DNA of 64,000 nt from Zwartia hollandica (GCF_019923725.1 NZ_JAHXRI010000010.1:148636-212635); one strand, 5' to 3'; shown: positions 9,272-20,239, counted from the stretch's first letter. Numbers and translations: made by a program. Notes: a model not told the origin generated them from the letters alone.

Positions 9272-10043
9272 GATTGCATTAAACGGGCCCGTGTGGCTCG
9301 CCTCCGATGTCCATCTGGGTCAGCACACTACCGGGACATCCGAAGCTTTTCGTGATTTTTTGAAACTCGCGTCGAAAGAAGCATCGGCTCTGCTATTGCC
9401 TGGTGACATCTTCGATGCGTGGATTGGCGATGACGTTGCCGTTGTGGCACCGCCATGGTTGGCGCTCGACCTAATGGCGATCAAAGCCTGCGCTGCGAAA
9501 ATCCCTGTGTGGCTGGGTCGAGGCAACCGCGACTTTTTAATGGGCGAAGCCCTGACGGCAGGCCTGGGCGCAAACTTGCTTCCGGAGCAAGTGTTGGTCA
9601 CGATCGCAGGTAGAACAATGCTCTTGAGTCACGGCGATGAGTACTGCACTGACGATGTCGCTTATCAGCAGTTTCGAGCGATGGTGCGCAACCCCGCCTG
9701 GCAAAGCGGATTCTTGGCCAAAAGTATTCCCGAACGCCTCACGCTCGCTGCACAAGCTCGGGGCGAAAGCATGGTGGCTAATCAAACTAAGTCAAGCGAG
9801 ATCATGGACGTAAACGCTGACACCGTTGCCGCTGCAATTCGGGCGCACAACGTGTCCTTGATCGTGCATGGTCACACCCATCGTCCTGGCCGCAATGTAC
9901 TGACGGTGGATGGCAATCGTTGCGAGCGCTGGGTCTTACCCGATTGGGATTGTGACCTCTCCGACGAAAACCGGAAGCCGCGTGGCGGCTGGATGGTGAT
10001 CGATGAGGACGGCCTGAGCCTATTTGACCTGACTCCTCGCTAG
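9264..10043 (+). CDS. lpxH: UDP-2,3-diacylglucosamine hydrolase
   Basis: Hydrolyses UDP-2,3-diacylglucosamine to lipid X and UMP in lipid A synthesis; a peripheral inner-membrane metallophosphatase. Metal-binding motifs appear in order: DVHLGQH (residues 15-21), [28 protein letters not shown] and HGHTHRP near residue 200. There are 259 residues, slightly longer than the usual 240. The TTG start at 9264 has AAGG nine bases upstream and overlaps the cyclophilin stop by 8 bases. It converges with the TerC/CorC gene, with 4 bases of overlap at the stops. Confidence 0.93.
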   Translation: MNKIALNGPVWLASDVHLGQHTTGTSEAFRDFLKLASKEASALLLPGDIFDAWIGDDVAVVAPPWLALDLMAIKACAAKIPVWLGRGNRDFLMGEALTAGLGANLLPEQVLVTIAGRTMLLSHGDEYCTDDVAYQQFRAMVRNPAWQSGFLAKSIPERLTLAAQARGESMVANQTKSSEIMDVNADTVAAAIRAHNVSLIVHGHTHRPGRNVLTVDGNRCERWVLPDWDCDLSDENRKPRGGWMVIDEDGLSLFDLTPR

Positions 10044-11611
10044 TCGGACGTTACATCCGATAGCGGAGCGAGTTTGGTGACGCGTACTTGGGCAATGCGA
10101 CGGCCTTCAATGCGCAAGACCTCGAACTTAAAGTGCGCATGTGGCGCATTGAACTCACAGTGATCCCCTTTGGCTGGCAGCTGCCCGAAACGAGACAGCA
10201 GATAGCCTGCAAGCGTTGTGAAATCTTCATCCTCATCCACTAGTCCCTCGGTATCCAGCACTTGCTCTAACTGATGCAAGTCGGCGGCACCGTCTACTTC
10301 CCATTCGTTAGCCCCGCTCGCAACAATATCTGGCGTTTCGTCCTCATCTGGGAACTCTCCAGCAATCGCTTCAAACACATCGATGGGTGTAACCAGGCCT
10401 TGTATCGTCCCGAACTCGTCAGCCACAAGCACCAACTGTCCACGTGAGCGCTTTAGCGTATCCATCAAACGAATAATGCTGATGGTGTCGTGCACAATGA
10501 TTGGCTCACGCAGGCTCGCTCGACGTACATTGCCGTGGGTCAATAGATCGGCAATCATTTCTTTCGCACGACCAATTCCTAGCACCTCATCAACAGAGCC
10601 ACGACAAACAGGAAAGAAGCTATGCGGTACCTCTGCGATTTGTTTTTGAATCAATTGCGGATCATCGTCGAGATTGATCCAGGAGATTTCTGTGCGCGGT
10701 GTCATGACAGAGTGAATGGTGCGCTCAGCTAAGGTCAAGACACCGCTCACCATATTGCGCTCCTCGACCCCGAACGTCACAGGCGCGTCTTGCTGTTGCT
10801 CGCTGGGCGCCTGCACCACTACATCTTCGGGCAAGGGCTTCCCCAGCATGCGCAATACAGCCTCAGCCGTGCGCTCGCGCATCGGTCGCTTGGCCTCAAG
10901 CCTTAAACCATTGCGACGCGCAAATTGATTAAGAAGTTCGATGAGCACAGAAAAGCCGATCGCAGCATACAAGTAACCCTTAGGTATCTTGAAGCCAAAG
11001 CCTTCTCCAACCAGCGAAAAGCCAATCATCAACAGAAAGCCAAGGCAAAGTACGACGACTGTGGGATGCTCATTCACAAACTTGGTCAGAGGCTTGGATG
11101 CCACCAGCATGATCAATACTGCGATCACCACAGCGATCATCATGACTGCCAGGCTATCAACCATCCCAACAGCGGTAATGACAGCGTCCAGCGAGAATAC
11201 GGCGTCCAACACGACGATCTGCGTCACGATGACCCAAAAACTGGCATAGACGCGCGCAGTCGTGGCCTGCTGACGGTTTCCCTCAAGGCGCTCGTGGAGT
11301 TCGAGTGTCGCTTTAAACAGCAGGAAAAAGCCGCCCACGATCAGAATCAGATCGCGGCCCGATAAACTGACTGGACCGAACACAAGCCAAGGTTCGGTGA
11401 GTTGCACAAGCCAGGACATCCCGGCCAGCAAGCCCAGTCGCATGATGAGCGCGAGCGACAGGCCAATGATGCGCGCACGTTCACGCTCGGCCGGGGGTAG
11501 CTTATCGGCAAGAATTGCGATGAAGATCAGGTTGTCGATACCGAGAACGATCTCAAGTATGACAAGTGTTAACAAGCCGACCCAAATTGTAGGGTCAAGC
11601 AGCCACTCCAT
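10040..11611 (-). CDS. TerC-family membrane protein fused to CBS pair and CorC/HlyC domain
   Basis: An inner-membrane protein of 523 residues. Residues 1-240 are the TerC domain with about seven membrane segments and two conserved acidic pairs ([23 protein letters not shown]) that in TerC proteins are implicated in metal handling. A cytosolic tandem CBS domain follows ([15 protein letters not shown] to [14 protein letters not shown]) and then a CorC/HlyC C-terminal domain. This is the E. coli YoaE/YegH architecture. The role is inferred to be manganese or other metal export; no substrate is shown. It lies convergent to lpxH and 94 bases downstream of suhB on the same strand. Confidence 0.88.
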   Translation of the reverse strand: MEWLLDPTIWVGLLTLVILEIVLGIDNLIFIAILADKLPPAERERARIIGLSLALIMRLGLLAGMSWLVQLTEPWLVFGPVSLSGRDLILIVGGFFLLFKATLELHERLEGNRQQATTARVYASFWVIVTQIVVLDAVFSLDAVITAVGMVDSLAVMMIAVVIAVLIMLVASKPLTKFVNEHPTVVVLCLGFLLMIGFSLVGEGFGFKIPKGYLYAAIGFSVLIELLNQFARRNGLRLEAKRPMRERTAEAVLRMLGKPLPEDVVVQAPSEQQQDAPVTFGVEERNMVSGVLTLAERTIHSVMTPRTEISWINLDDDPQLIQKQIAEVPHSFFPVCRGSVDEVLGIGRAKEMIADLLTHGNVRRASLREPIIVHDTISIIRLMDTLKRSRGQLVLVADEFGTIQGLVTPIDVFEAIAGEFPDEDETPDIVASGANEWEVDGAADLHQLEQVLDTEGLVDEDEDFTTLAGYLLSRFGQLPAKGDHCEFNAPHAHFKFEVLRIEGRRIAQVRVTKLAPLSDVTSD

Positions 11612-11661
11612 AGAGGGCTCCGAGAGTTTCTAACGCTTCAATAGTAGCCGATATTGCCGAG

Positions 11662-11692
11662 CCACCGCAGGGACAACCCCTGTGTGCGGTGG
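11662..11692. repeat. Inverted repeat between suhB and the TerC gene
   Basis: Perfect 8 bp arms CCACCGCA (11662-11669) and TGCGGTGG (11685-11692) enclose GGGACAACCCCT, which can extend the hairpin. No U-run follows on either strand. It could attenuate suhB read-through into the TerC gene or be an operator for it. Confidence 0.4.
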
Positions 11693-11705
11693 TACCCGTT
11701 TAAGA

Positions 11706-12506
11706 CTATTTTGCGCGGTCGCCCTGCACCATGCCAAGCATTTGCGTAAAAATCTTGGGAGTCGCCGCAATCACATTGCCTGACTCCATCCAAGACTGCT
11801 CACCATCAAGATCGCCAATCAAGCCACCGGCTTCTAACACCATCAAACTTGCGGCAGCCATATCCCATTGTTTTAGACCGAGGCCACAGAAGCCATCCAA
11901 GCGACCCACCGCAACGTAGGCCAAATCCAAAACAGCTGAGCCCGTGCGCCTGACACCCGCACAACCGCGCGCCATTTCTAGGAAGCGCGGTGCAGAGGTC
12001 TCGTCGGGTCCGACTGAACCAGGCCAGCGGGCGCCTAGCAACGCATCAGGGAATTTCAGTTGCGACGACACACGCATACGACGGTCATTTAAAAATGCCC
12101 CGCCCCCGCGGCTAGCCGTAAACAGTTCATTTCGGACCGGATCGTAGATCACAGCATGATTAATCTGCCCGCGCTGGCGCAGGGCAATAGAAATCGCATA
12201 GTGCGGAAAACCATGAATAAAGTTCGTCGTGCCATCTAAGGGATCGATCACCCACTCGTTAGCTGCAAGCTCTCCTTCAGGCGTGTGACCCACCACACCT
12301 GATTCTTCGGCCATGAACGTGTGATCTGGGTAGGCTGTGCTGAGCACCTCCATAATGGCACTTTCAGCGCCACGATCGACTTCCGTGACATAATCGCGAG
12401 GCCCTTTGCGTGCCACTTGCAAGCGCTCGAGATCAAGGCTTGCACGGTTAATAATCGATCCGGCTCGCCGGGCCGCCTTGATGGCGGTATTAAGCATCGG
12501 GTGCAT
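11706..12506 (-). CDS. suhB: Inositol-1-monophosphatase family protein
   Basis: A Mg2+-dependent phosphatase of the IMPase family; E. coli SuhB also takes part in rRNA antitermination with Nus factors. The metal-binding motifs are MAEESG (around residue 68), WVIDPLDGTTNF (about 86-97) and QWDMAAASLMVLEAGG (near 215). 266 residues is typical. The start is M1 at 12506 or M4 at 12497. It is divergently transcribed from trmJ with only 40 bases between the starts, so both promoters must overlap. Assignment to SuhB rather than a CysQ-type enzyme rests on length and motif spacing. Confidence 0.9.
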   Translation of the reverse strand: MHPMLNTAIKAARRAGSIINRASLDLERLQVARKGPRDYVTEVDRGAESAIMEVLSTAYPDHTFMAEESGVVGHTPEGELAANEWVIDPLDGTTNFIHGFPHYAISIALRQRGQINHAVIYDPVRNELFTASRGGGAFLNDRRMRVSSQLKFPDALLGARWPGSVGPDETSAPRFLEMARGCAGVRRTGSAVLDLAYVAVGRLDGFCGLGLKQWDMAAASLMVLEAGGLIGDLDGEQSWMESGNVIAATPKIFTQMLGMVQGDRAK

Positions 12507-12546
12507 ATTTGTGTCTATTTTTTAATAAGCTAAAGCGGGATTTTAA

Positions 12547-13356
12547 ATGACTCCTGATTTTTCCCGTGTTCGCTTCGTAATGACCGAGCCGAGCCACCCC
12601 GGAAACGTCGGCTCGGCAGCCCGGGCGATCAAAACCATGGGGTTTGACGATCTTGTGCTCGTCTCCCCAAAGACTGAGCAAATTACCACCCAACCAGAAG
12701 CGATCGCCTTAGCAAGCGGTGCAAGCGATGTGCTCGCAGCCGCACTGACGGTTAACAGCCTCCAAGAGGCGCTCGCCCCGATTACCCTGGCCTTCGCCCT
12801 GACTGCCCGGGATCGCGAGCTCGGCCCGCCCGCCTGCGATATCCGAGAAGCTGCCCACCTCACACAAGCACACTTAGCCCAGCATCCAAACGCGCGCGTT
12901 GCACTGGTAGTAGGCACCGAGCGCTCCGGCCTGACGAATGAACACATCGAACTCTGCCACCGGGTCTGCCACATACCCGCCAATCCAGCCTACAGCTCAC
13001 TAAATGTCTCTCAGGCGCTTCAGTTAGGGGCTTGGGAGCTGCGGTATGCCCTACTGAACGCCCAAACTGCACCCAACGCACTGTCCGCCAGTCTCACTAA
13101 CAATCGCACGAGCAAAGATCGTGGCGGGCAGCCCGCTAGCAGCCAGGCTGTCCAAGCTCTGCTCACTCATTGGCAAGAGGCACTTGAAGTGGTCGGTTTT
13201 TTAGACCCAGAGCATCCTAAGAAACTTATGCCTCGTATGCGTCACCTCTTCAATCGCGGAGACCTCACTCAAGACGAGGTAGACATGTGGCGCGGCGTTT
13301 GCACCGCCATGATCGCGACGGCGCGTGGCACAAAACAGGGCAATCCTTCTCACTAA
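12547..13356 (+). CDS. trmJ: tRNA (cytidine/uridine-2'-O-)-methyltransferase
   Basis: A SpoU/SPOUT-class methyltransferase that 2'-O-methylates position 32 of several tRNAs using S-adenosylmethionine. The knot motifs are visible: EPSHPGNVGSAARAIKTMGF (residues 14-33), VVGTERSGLTNE in the middle and SLNVSQALQL before the C-terminal helix. A C-terminal extension of about 80 residues ends in RGDLTQDEVDMWRGVCTAM, as in TrmJ rather than TrmH. 269 residues is normal. It diverges from suhB, and cysE follows 49 bases later on the same strand. Confidence 0.93.
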   Translation: MTPDFSRVRFVMTEPSHPGNVGSAARAIKTMGFDDLVLVSPKTEQITTQPEAIALASGASDVLAAALTVNSLQEALAPITLAFALTARDRELGPPACDIREAAHLTQAHLAQHPNARVALVVGTERSGLTNEHIELCHRVCHIPANPAYSSLNVSQALQLGAWELRYALLNAQTAPNALSASLTNNRTSKDRGGQPASSQAVQALLTHWQEALEVVGFLDPEHPKKLMPRMRHLFNRGDLTQDEVDMWRGVCTAMIATARGTKQGNPSH

Positions 13357-13405
13357 GCGGGTTAATTCAGTAGCAACTTGTGATTTACGCTAAGCTTTAA
13401 ACATC

Positions 13406-14272
13406 ATGTTTAACTCTTTGCGCGAAAACATTGCCTGCATTCTCGAGAGAGACCCTGCTGCACGCAGCAAGTTAGAAATCCTGACTTGCTATCCAGGTCT
13501 GCACGCCATCATGGCGCACAAACTCGCACATCGTTTATGGCAAGCAAAGTTTTACTGGCTCGGGCGAATGGTCTCCCATCTGAGCCGCATGCTCACAGGC
13601 ATCGAGATTCACCCCGGTGCGACAATAGGCCGTCGCGTGTTTATTGACCACGGCTTTGGTGTAGTGATCGGCGAAACCTCCGAGATCGGTGACGACTGTA
13701 CGATTTATCAGGGTGTCACGCTCGGGGGCACGCGTCTATACAAGGGAGCCAAGCGGCATCCAACTCTTGGTAAAGGTGTTGTAGTGGGTGCTGGTGCGCA
13801 AGTGCTTGGTGGCTTTACTGTTGGAGATGGTGCACGCATTGGATCAAATGCCGTTGTCGTCAAACCCGTACCCGCTGGCGCCACCGCGGTCGGGAACCCC
13901 GCACGCATTATCGAAGTGGATGCTGCTCCCAGCACAACAGACTCCAGTTCAGCTGCGACACCGGCGACCACAACATCAACAAAGATCTCGCCCTGTGATT
14001 CGGACTGGGATGCCGCGCCCATCCAGGCCATGCTCGACAAAGGTCCTGCAAAAACAGCACCAATCGAGGGCGCAGCCTTCACCGCCTACGCCGTTGACCC
14101 TGCAGCAGCAGATCCACTCGTCAAAGCGTTACATGAGTTAATTACGCACGTATCTAAGCAGGATGCGCGCATCGCCCATCTCTGCCAAACAATCGAATCA
14201 ATGGGCTCGAAAGTCGAAGGCCAAGCCGCCAAGCTAGATGCTCAGCGCCTGAACAAACTGGTTGACGAATAG
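13406..14272 (+). CDS. cysE: Serine O-acetyltransferase with C-terminal extension
   Basis: Acetylates serine from acetyl-CoA to give O-acetylserine for cysteine synthesis. Residues 1-175 are the short (EpsC/NifP-type) SAT: an N-terminal helical part with [10 protein letters not shown], then a left-handed beta-helix with hexapeptide repeats, the catalytic His in [12 protein letters not shown], and [18 protein letters not shown] closing the fold. About 110 more residues follow: a Ser/Thr/Ala-rich linker and a helical segment ([22 protein letters not shown]) likely to form a coiled coil. The extension is unusual for this short class, and its job is unknown. It is convergent with the CoA-transferase genes, only four bases from stop to stop. 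Confidence 0.92.
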   Translation: MFNSLRENIACILERDPAARSKLEILTCYPGLHAIMAHKLAHRLWQAKFYWLGRMVSHLSRMLTGIEIHPGATIGRRVFIDHGFGVVIGETSEIGDDCTIYQGVTLGGTRLYKGAKRHPTLGKGVVVGAGAQVLGGFTVGDGARIGSNAVVVKPVPAGATAVGNPARIIEVDAAPSTTDSSSAATPATTTSTKISPCDSDWDAAPIQAMLDKGPAKTAPIEGAAFTAYAVDPAAADPLVKALHELITHVSKQDARIAHLCQTIESMGSKVEGQAAKLDAQRLNKLVDE

Positions 14273-14276
14273 CGCT

Positions 14277-14915
14277 TTAAAAAACGAGGTCTAGCCCAGT
14301 CATGCGCCGCAACTCGTCTTGACCTGCGCCAGAGACATCGTCAACCACACGCACAACGCCCCCCGGCTCAATCTGAAACACAGCGACATCTGTGTAGACA
14401 CGCGATACGCAACGTAAACCTGTCAGCGGATAGGTGCACGTTTCAACAAGTTTGCTCTCACCCTCTTTGGTGAGCAGCTCCATCATCACAAAGACGTCTC
14501 GGGCACCGGCTGCCAAGTCCATCGCACCACCCACTGCAGGAATCGCACCTGGCTCGCCCGTTGACCAATTTGCTAAGTCGCCATTGCGTGCAACTTGAAA
14601 GGCACCAAGCACGCAGATATCAAGGTGGCCACCGCGCATCATTGCAAAAGAATCTGCATGATGAAAATAGCTTCCACCTGGCAGCAGGGTAACGGGTTGT
14701 TTGCCCGCATTGATCAAATCAAAATCCTCTTGTCCTGGGGCAGGAGCTGGCCCCATACCCAACACACCGTTTTCGCTTTGCAAGAAAATATCTTTATCTT
14801 TAGGAAGGTAGTTAGCGACCTTGGTTGGCAAGCCGATGCCCAAATTAACAATCGCTCCCTCTGGAATATCGCGTGCAACGCGCGCTGCAATCTCGTCTCG
14901 TGAAATGCGTTTCAT
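14277..14915 (-). CDS. scoB: 3-oxoacid CoA-transferase subunit B
   Basis: The beta subunit of a family I CoA-transferase that moves CoA from succinyl-CoA to a 3-oxoacid. The catalytic glutamate sits in SENGVLGMGP (around residue 47), and GGAMDLAAGARDVFVMM and the TCTYPLTG segment are typical. 212 residues is normal. Its start overlaps the stop of the alpha subunit (ATGA), so the two are translated together in equal amounts. The substrate could be acetoacetate (ScoAB) or 3-oxoadipate (PcaIJ); no aromatic degradation gene is adjacent, which favours acetoacetate. Confidence 0.88.
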   Translation of the reverse strand: MKRISRDEIAARVARDIPEGAIVNLGIGLPTKVANYLPKDKDIFLQSENGVLGMGPAPAPGQEDFDLINAGKQPVTLLPGGSYFHHADSFAMMRGGHLDICVLGAFQVARNGDLANWSTGEPGAIPAVGGAMDLAAGARDVFVMMELLTKEGESKLVETCTYPLTGLRCVSRVYTDVAVFQIEPGGVVRVVDDVSGAGQDELRRMTGLDLVF

Positions 14916-15589
14916 TGTTTTGCTCCACCTGCAATTTTTACAACACGCTTGACGTAGACGCCAGGTGTCACGATAGCCTCTGGATCTAACTCCCCAAGCT
15001 CGACGATCTCATTGACCTGCGCGATCGTGAGCTTGGCGGCCGTGGCCATCACAGGACCAAAATTGCGAGCGGTCTTGTTGTAGATCAAGTTGCCCCAACG
15101 GTCTGCACGATGGGCTTTGATAATCGCCACATCTGCCTTGATGGGCGCTTCAAGAATGTAGTCATCCCCGTCAATATGACGCACTTCCTTGCCCTCGGCT
15201 AACTGTGTTCCCACCGCCGTACGCGTAAAGAAACCACCAATTCCTGCGCCACCCGCGCGAATACGTTCAGCAAGCGTGCCTTGCGGAACCAGCTCTAACT
15301 CCAGCTTCCCCGCACGGTAGAGTCCATCAAAAACATAAGAGTCTGCCTGCCGAGGAAACGAACAGACTACTTTACGCACCTGGCCCGCTGCTAAAAGCGC
15401 AGCGATACCCGTATCGCCAGCGCCCGCGTTATTACAGACAATGGTGAGTTCCCGAGCGCCTTGGGCGATGAGACCTTGGATGAGCTCATTGGGCTGACCC
15501 GCCCCACCAAAGCCCCCAATCAACACTACAGCCCCATCCTGAATGCCAGCCATCGCCGCCTCTAGGTCTGGAACGATCTTTGAAATCAT
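14912..15589 (-). CDS. scoA: 3-oxoacid CoA-transferase subunit A
   Basis: The alpha subunit of the same heterodimer. It has the glycine-rich CoA-binding signature VLIGGFGGAGQPNELI near residue 22 and the conserved GAGIGGFFTRTAVGT segment around 115. The RWGNLIYNKTARNFGP stretch near 165 is also family-typical. 225 residues is the usual length. It is first in the two-gene operon and starts about 160 bases from the divergent mutS. The remarks on substrate for subunit B apply here too. Confidence 0.88.
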   Translation of the reverse strand: MISKIVPDLEAAMAGIQDGAVVLIGGFGGAGQPNELIQGLIAQGARELTIVCNNAGAGDTGIAALLAAGQVRKVVCSFPRQADSYVFDGLYRAGKLELELVPQGTLAERIRAGGAGIGGFFTRTAVGTQLAEGKEVRHIDGDDYILEAPIKADVAIIKAHRADRWGNLIYNKTARNFGPVMATAAKLTIAQVNEIVELGELDPEAIVTPGVYVKRVVKIAGGAKQ

Positions 15590-15751
15590 GATTTTTTACC
15601 TTGTGACTAAATGTCGTGTCTGCGAATAATTGATGAGAGATTATAGAGAACTCCCTCAGGCTAAAAAGCAATCTCTGGACCCTCAAGCCAAACTAGGCCG
15701 CGTGCCTTACACTTGACATCTATTTGCTCGCATGCGCACGCCATACATTCC

Positions 15752-18397
15752 ATGTCAGAACACGATCCTACGCCAGCCACCATCGAACATCACACTCCGA
15801 TGATGCAACAGTATCTGCGCCTCAAAGCCGAGGCGGGGCCACTGTTGTTGCTATACCGCATGGGCGATTTCTATGAAATGTTCTATGAGGATGCGGAGCG
15901 CGGCGCACGCCTCTTGAATCTGACCCTCACACGCCGAGGCTCGTCAAATGGCGTTCCTATACCGATGGCCGGGGTGCCCTTTCATGCCGCGGAGCAGTAT
16001 CTAGCGAAACTCGTCGCTGCAGGCGTGTCAGTCGCGATCTGCGAACAAATTGGCGACCCTGCAACAAGCAAGGGGCCCGTCGAGCGAAAGATTGTGCGGA
16101 TCGTCACGCCAGGCACCTTAACTGACGAGGCACTACTTCCGGCAAAGGCAGATCGCTGTGTTGCGGCAGTCTTTGTCCCCACGAAATCAAATAAGTCTGG
16201 TCGCGCTGGACTCGCCTGGCTCAACCTTGCCAGCGGTGAATTCAAAATTTCAGAATGTGCCGCGGACGCGCTGGACTCTGAACTGCACCGCATTGAGCCT
16301 GCAGAAGTGATCTTTGCAGAGGATTCCCAGCCAAGCTTCACCTTATCGTGTGCCACGACGCGCGTGCCCTCTTGGCATTTTGAAGCGGAGCAAGCGCAAG
16401 CGCATCTGCTTAAGCACTTTAATACTCAATCGTTGTCTGGTTATGACATCGATGACTTGCCGATTGCGATTTGCGCCGCAGGGGCTTTATTGCGTTATGC
16501 AGGTCGCACACAAACACAGACCTTATCTCACATACAAAGCCTGAGTGCGGATCGAGCTAGTCAATACGTCCTCATGGATCCTGCGACACGCCGAAATCTG
16601 GAGTTAACACGCACCATCTCTGGCGAAGAAGCGCCAACCCTTCTATCCATCGTAGATGGTTGCTGCACACCGATGGGAAGCCGCTTACTCAGGAGGTGGA
16701 TACACCACCCTCTACGCGACAATGCCCCAGTGCTTGCCCGTCAAACCGCGATTGCAGCGCTACTTGGCACCAATCAAAAACGCGGCGAACTGTTACATGC
16801 CGTTCCTGTTCTTCAAGCTCTGCGCACTGGATTGGATAGACTGCCCGATCTAGAGCGCATCGCGACGCGTATCGCCTTGCTGTCGGTGCGCCCCCGTGAA
16901 CTGGCTAGCTTGCGCGATGCCTTGGGTGCCTTGCCTGAACTCCAAAAGCAGTTAGAGACTGCCTCGCGACAGTCTGAGCGCCTGAACGCTTTAGCAACCT
17001 ATCTATGCCCACCGGAAGGGCTACACGCACTGCTCGCGCGGGCAATCGCTGAAGAACCCTCTGCACAAGTGCGTGACGGCGGTGTCATCGCCACAGGCAT
17101 GGATGCTGAGCTCGACGAGTTGCGGTCAATTTCTAGCGACAATGGTACATACTTGCTCGAACTCGAAGCGAGAGAACGTGCTCGCACAGGGATTTCAACC
17201 CTGCGTGTCGAGTTCAATCGCGTGCATGGTTTTTTTATTGAAGTCTCGCGCGCGCAGTCGGACAAAGTCCCCGAAGACTACCGTCGTCGTCAGACATTAA
17301 AAAACGCTGAACGCTACATCACGCCTGAGCTAAAGATTTGGGAAGACAAAGTGCTTTCCGCACAAGACCGCTCTCTTGCACGCGAGAAATGGCTCTTTGA
17401 TCAACTTTTAGAGCAACTACTCCCCAGCGTCAATGCTCTTGCAGGCTGTGCGAGCGCTTGCGCAGAACTCGATACACTGGTTGCTCTCGCGCATCACGCT
17501 CAATTACACGAGTGGGTGTCACCTCAACTACTCGAGCACGCAGGCATTGATATTGAATCGGGTCGTCATCCTGTTGTCGAACGATCTATTGAAAGATTTA
17601 CTCCAAACAGCTGTGTCTTGAATGCACAACGTTCATTGCTTGTCATCACTGGCCCCAACATGGGTGGCAAGTCGACCTATATGCGACAAGTTGCCTTAAT
17701 CGCACTCTTGGCACGCATTGGTAGTTTTGTTCCCGCACGCCGTGCGGCGATTGGCCCCTTAGACCGAATCTTTACTCGCATTGGTGCAGCAGATGACCTT
17801 GCGGGAGGTCGCTCGACCTTTATGATGGAGATGACTGAAGCCGCGGCAACCCTAGCCTCGAGTACATCTCAAAGCCTCGTCCTAATGGATGAAATTGGTC
17901 GTGGCACATCCACTTATGATGGTTTAGCTCTCGCCTGGTCGATTGCGCAACGACTCGTCACACACAATCGCGCACTCACACTATTCGCCACGCACTACTT
18001 CGAAATCACCCGCATGCCAGCTGAACAGACCAATACCGCGAACGTTCACTTGGCCGCAGCGGAATCGCCCACAGGTATCGTCTTTTTGCACGAAGTTAAA
18101 GATGGTCCAGCAAGTAGAAGCTACGGCATTCAGGTCGCACAACGTGCGGGGGTACCTGCTGCGGTCATTCGGCACGCGGCACGGGAACTAGAACGGCTTG
18201 AATCACAAGGTGCGCCTACTCCACAACTCGGACTCTTTGCCCAGCCGAACGAGCCTGCAGCGATGCTCGCCGAGGCGGCTCAAGATCAAGCCGCACAAGA
18301 GTTGTTGCGTCAGGCTCTGGCTGAATTGGATCCCGACACCTTAAGTCCCCGAGAAGCGCTTGATGCGCTGTATCAATTAAAAAATCTATTACCGTAG
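15752..18397 (+). CDS. mutS: DNA mismatch repair ATPase
   Basis: Recognises base mismatches and small loops and recruits MutL. The N-terminal mismatch-binding domain includes the GDFYEMF motif (Phe-x-Glu that stacks on the mismatch), followed by connector, lever and clamp regions. The ATPase has Walker [11 protein letters not shown] and Walker [14 protein letters not shown], and the C-terminus ends in a short dimerisation helix. The frame is open from TTG at 15713, but [20 protein letters not shown] at 15752 is the normal start, giving 881 residues. Two bases-scale neighbours: the ribosomal oxygenase gene begins 10 bases after the stop, and the CoA-transferase operon is divergent. Confidence 0.96.
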   Translation: MSEHDPTPATIEHHTPMMQQYLRLKAEAGPLLLLYRMGDFYEMFYEDAERGARLLNLTLTRRGSSNGVPIPMAGVPFHAAEQYLAKLVAAGVSVAICEQIGDPATSKGPVERKIVRIVTPGTLTDEALLPAKADRCVAAVFVPTKSNKSGRAGLAWLNLASGEFKISECAADALDSELHRIEPAEVIFAEDSQPSFTLSCATTRVPSWHFEAEQAQAHLLKHFNTQSLSGYDIDDLPIAICAAGALLRYAGRTQTQTLSHIQSLSADRASQYVLMDPATRRNLELTRTISGEEAPTLLSIVDGCCTPMGSRLLRRWIHHPLRDNAPVLARQTAIAALLGTNQKRGELLHAVPVLQALRTGLDRLPDLERIATRIALLSVRPRELASLRDALGALPELQKQLETASRQSERLNALATYLCPPEGLHALLARAIAEEPSAQVRDGGVIATGMDAELDELRSISSDNGTYLLELEARERARTGISTLRVEFNRVHGFFIEVSRAQSDKVPEDYRRRQTLKNAERYITPELKIWEDKVLSAQDRSLAREKWLFDQLLEQLLPSVNALAGCASACAELDTLVALAHHAQLHEWVSPQLLEHAGIDIESGRHPVVERSIERFTPNSCVLNAQRSLLVITGPNMGGKSTYMRQVALIALLARIGSFVPARRAAIGPLDRIFTRIGAADDLAGGRSTFMMEMTEAAATLASSTSQSLVLMDEIGRGTSTYDGLALAWSIAQRLVTHNRALTLFATHYFEITRMPAEQTNTANVHLAAAESPTGIVFLHEVKDGPASRSYGIQVAQRAGVPAAVIRHAARELERLESQGAPTPQLGLFAQPNEPAAMLAEAAQDQAAQELLRQALAELDPDTLSPREALDALYQLKNLLP

Positions 18398-18407
18398 GTT
18401 CTTGGCC

Positions 18408-19598
18408 ATGCATCCTGATAAGCCCCTCGACCTCTTAGGGGGTCTGACACCCTCCAAATTCATGCGTGAATATTGGCAACGTAAGCCCTTGCTGATCAGG
18501 CAGGCCTTCCCCAATTTTCGCCCTCCCTTGAGCACGGCGACTCTCAAAAAGATGAGTCGGCGTGACGATGTCGAATCTCGTCTGGTGTGGAAAGAAGAAA
18601 AGGTCTGGCAGATGGAACGCGGCCCTTTCGCTCGCTTACCTAAACCCAGCGAACCAAATTGGTCTTTGCTGGTGCAAAGCGTCGATATCCATGACGATGC
18701 AGCCTGTACGCTGATGAATCAATTTCGGTTTGTGCCGGACGCACGACTCGATGATTTGATGATTAGTCTCGCAACGATTGGCGGAGGCGTAGGTCCTCAC
18801 TTTGACAGTTACGATGTATTTCTGTTGCAAGGCCAAGGCCGGCGTCGCTGGAGCTTCGGACAACAAAAAGACTTGACGCTCATTGATGGCTTATCGCTCA
18901 AGATCTTAAAAAAGTTCAAACCCGAAGAAACGTTTATTCTCGAACCAGGCGATATGCTCTATTTACCGCCTCAAGCCGCTCATGACGGCGTGGCGCTTGA
19001 TAATGATTGCATGACAATTTCTATTGGGTTTAGAGCACCTGATGAAGCGGCGCTTGCGCGTGGCATGCTGGAGGCTGCTGCCGATCAAATCCTCACGCGC
19101 AGCGGCTTAGCCTCGGGCCCCTATGGCGAACCCGCACTCCCGGGCCCGTCTTTAGACAAGCTCTATCGCGATCCGTCACAACCGGCAGTCGCTCATCCCG
19201 CTGAAATCCCAACCCGCCTTCGCGATGCGGCAGTGCGTGCTGCCCGAAAAATTCGCTTTGATGAAACCCTTGCAACGCGTTTTCTAGGTTGCTGGCTCAC
19301 CGAACCGAACCAAGCCGCCGTCTTTGATCACGACCCTAATTCAGAGGGATGGGATGACGATACACCCTACACCCACTGGGCCCTAGACCGCCGCACACGC
19401 ATGCTCTATCGCGAGCAACAACTATTTATTAATGGCGAGCTTGCCAAAGTGCGCGCCGAGCCAGGGCTTCGCCTCTTAGCGGATACGAGAGAGCTCCCGG
19501 GGGATTATGCTGCCGCCAAACGGCTCTCCCCGCAAGCACGAGAGCAACTAGCCGATTGGCTTGACGACGGCTGGATCAAGCTCATCCGTAAGCCGTAA
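18408..19598 (+). CDS. roxA: JmjC-type cupin, ribosomal protein uL16 3-hydroxylase
   Basis: A 2-oxoglutarate/Fe(II) oxygenase of the YcfD/RoxA type; the E. coli member hydroxylates an arginine of ribosomal protein uL16. The iron-binding HxD is in VGPHFDSYDVFLLQGQGRRRW (split around residue 125), and the second histidine is in YLPPQAAHDGVAL. LEPGDMLYLPP is the typical cupin strand, and the C-terminal half is the winged-helix dimerisation domain. TTG at 18402 extends the frame by two codons, but AGG at 18396 is correctly spaced for ATG at 18408. It follows mutS by 10 bases, so it is likely in the same transcript. Convergent with ureG. Confidence 0.88.
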   Translation: MHPDKPLDLLGGLTPSKFMREYWQRKPLLIRQAFPNFRPPLSTATLKKMSRRDDVESRLVWKEEKVWQMERGPFARLPKPSEPNWSLLVQSVDIHDDAACTLMNQFRFVPDARLDDLMISLATIGGGVGPHFDSYDVFLLQGQGRRRWSFGQQKDLTLIDGLSLKILKKFKPEETFILEPGDMLYLPPQAAHDGVALDNDCMTISIGFRAPDEAALARGMLEAAADQILTRSGLASGPYGEPALPGPSLDKLYRDPSQPAVAHPAEIPTRLRDAAVRAARKIRFDETLATRFLGCWLTEPNQAAVFDHDPNSEGWDDDTPYTHWALDRRTRMLYREQQLFINGELAKVRAEPGLRLLADTRELPGDYAAAKRLSPQAREQLADWLDDGWIKLIRKP

Positions 19599-19604
19599 GC
19601 AACT

Positions 19605-20222
19605 TCACTCCGTTTTAAGGCATCCCGCTTTTTCGATAAAGCGGATGACCTCATCCAAGCCTTCGCCCGATTTGAGATTTGTCATCACCCAAGGGCGGTC
19701 AGCACGCATACGCGCCGTATCGTGTCGCATGACCTCCAGATTCGCTCCAACATAGGGCGCGAGATCCGTCTTATTAATTACGAGCAAGTCACTGCGCGTA
19801 ATACCTGGGCCACCTTTGCGAGGGATTTTTTCACCGCCCGCGACGTCAATCACATAGATTGTTAGGTCAGACAGGTCTGGACTAAATGTAGCAGCGAGGT
19901 TATCCCCGCCCGACTCAATGAAAATCAAATCCAGATCAGGAAACCTCTTTTGCATGCGATCGATCGCTTCAAGGTTAATAGAAGCGTCCTCGCGAATTGC
20001 CGTATGCGGACAGCCTCCGGTTTCAACACCCATAATGCGATCTGCAGACAGGGCCTCGGCCGCAACCAAAAGTCGCTCATCTTCTTTGGTATAGATATCA
20101 TTGGTGACCACCGCCAACTTGTACTGATCACGCATACGCTTGCACAAGACCTCTACAAGCGTCGTCTTGCCAGAACCAACTGGACCACCAATACCTACAC
20201 GCAAGGGATTAGAACTTTGCAT
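19605..20222 (-). CDS. ureG: Urease accessory GTPase
   Basis: A SIMIBI-class GTPase that powers nickel delivery to apo-urease in complex with UreD and UreF. Walker [10 protein letters not shown] is at residues 13-21. [16 protein letters not shown] holds the CPH nickel-binding motif of the family, ESGGDNL the switch region, and VINKTDLAP the guanine-specificity motif. 205 residues is normal. It is the last gene of ureDABCEFG, 17 bases after ureF, and convergent with the ribosomal oxygenase gene with 6 bases between the stops. No clear terminator is seen. Confidence 0.96.
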   Translation of the reverse strand: MQSSNPLRVGIGGPVGSGKTTLVEVLCKRMRDQYKLAVVTNDIYTKEDERLLVAAEALSADRIMGVETGGCPHTAIREDASINLEAIDRMQKRFPDLDLIFIESGGDNLAATFSPDLSDLTIYVIDVAGGEKIPRKGGPGITRSDLLVINKTDLAPYVGANLEVMRHDTARMRADRPWVMTNLKSGEGLDEVIRFIEKAGCLKTE

Positions 20223-20239
20223 ACATACTCCTTGTTCTC

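Noticed and set aside
11612-11705. Manganese (yybP-ykoY) riboswitch before the TerC-family gene
   Set aside because: TerC genes often carry one, but the 94-base gap holds only a simple hairpin and none of the conserved loop sequences I would expect.
15713-15760. TTGACA at 15713 as -35 of mutS
   Set aside because: No -10-like hexamer occurs at 16-18 bases, and the position leaves almost no room before the ATG at 15752.
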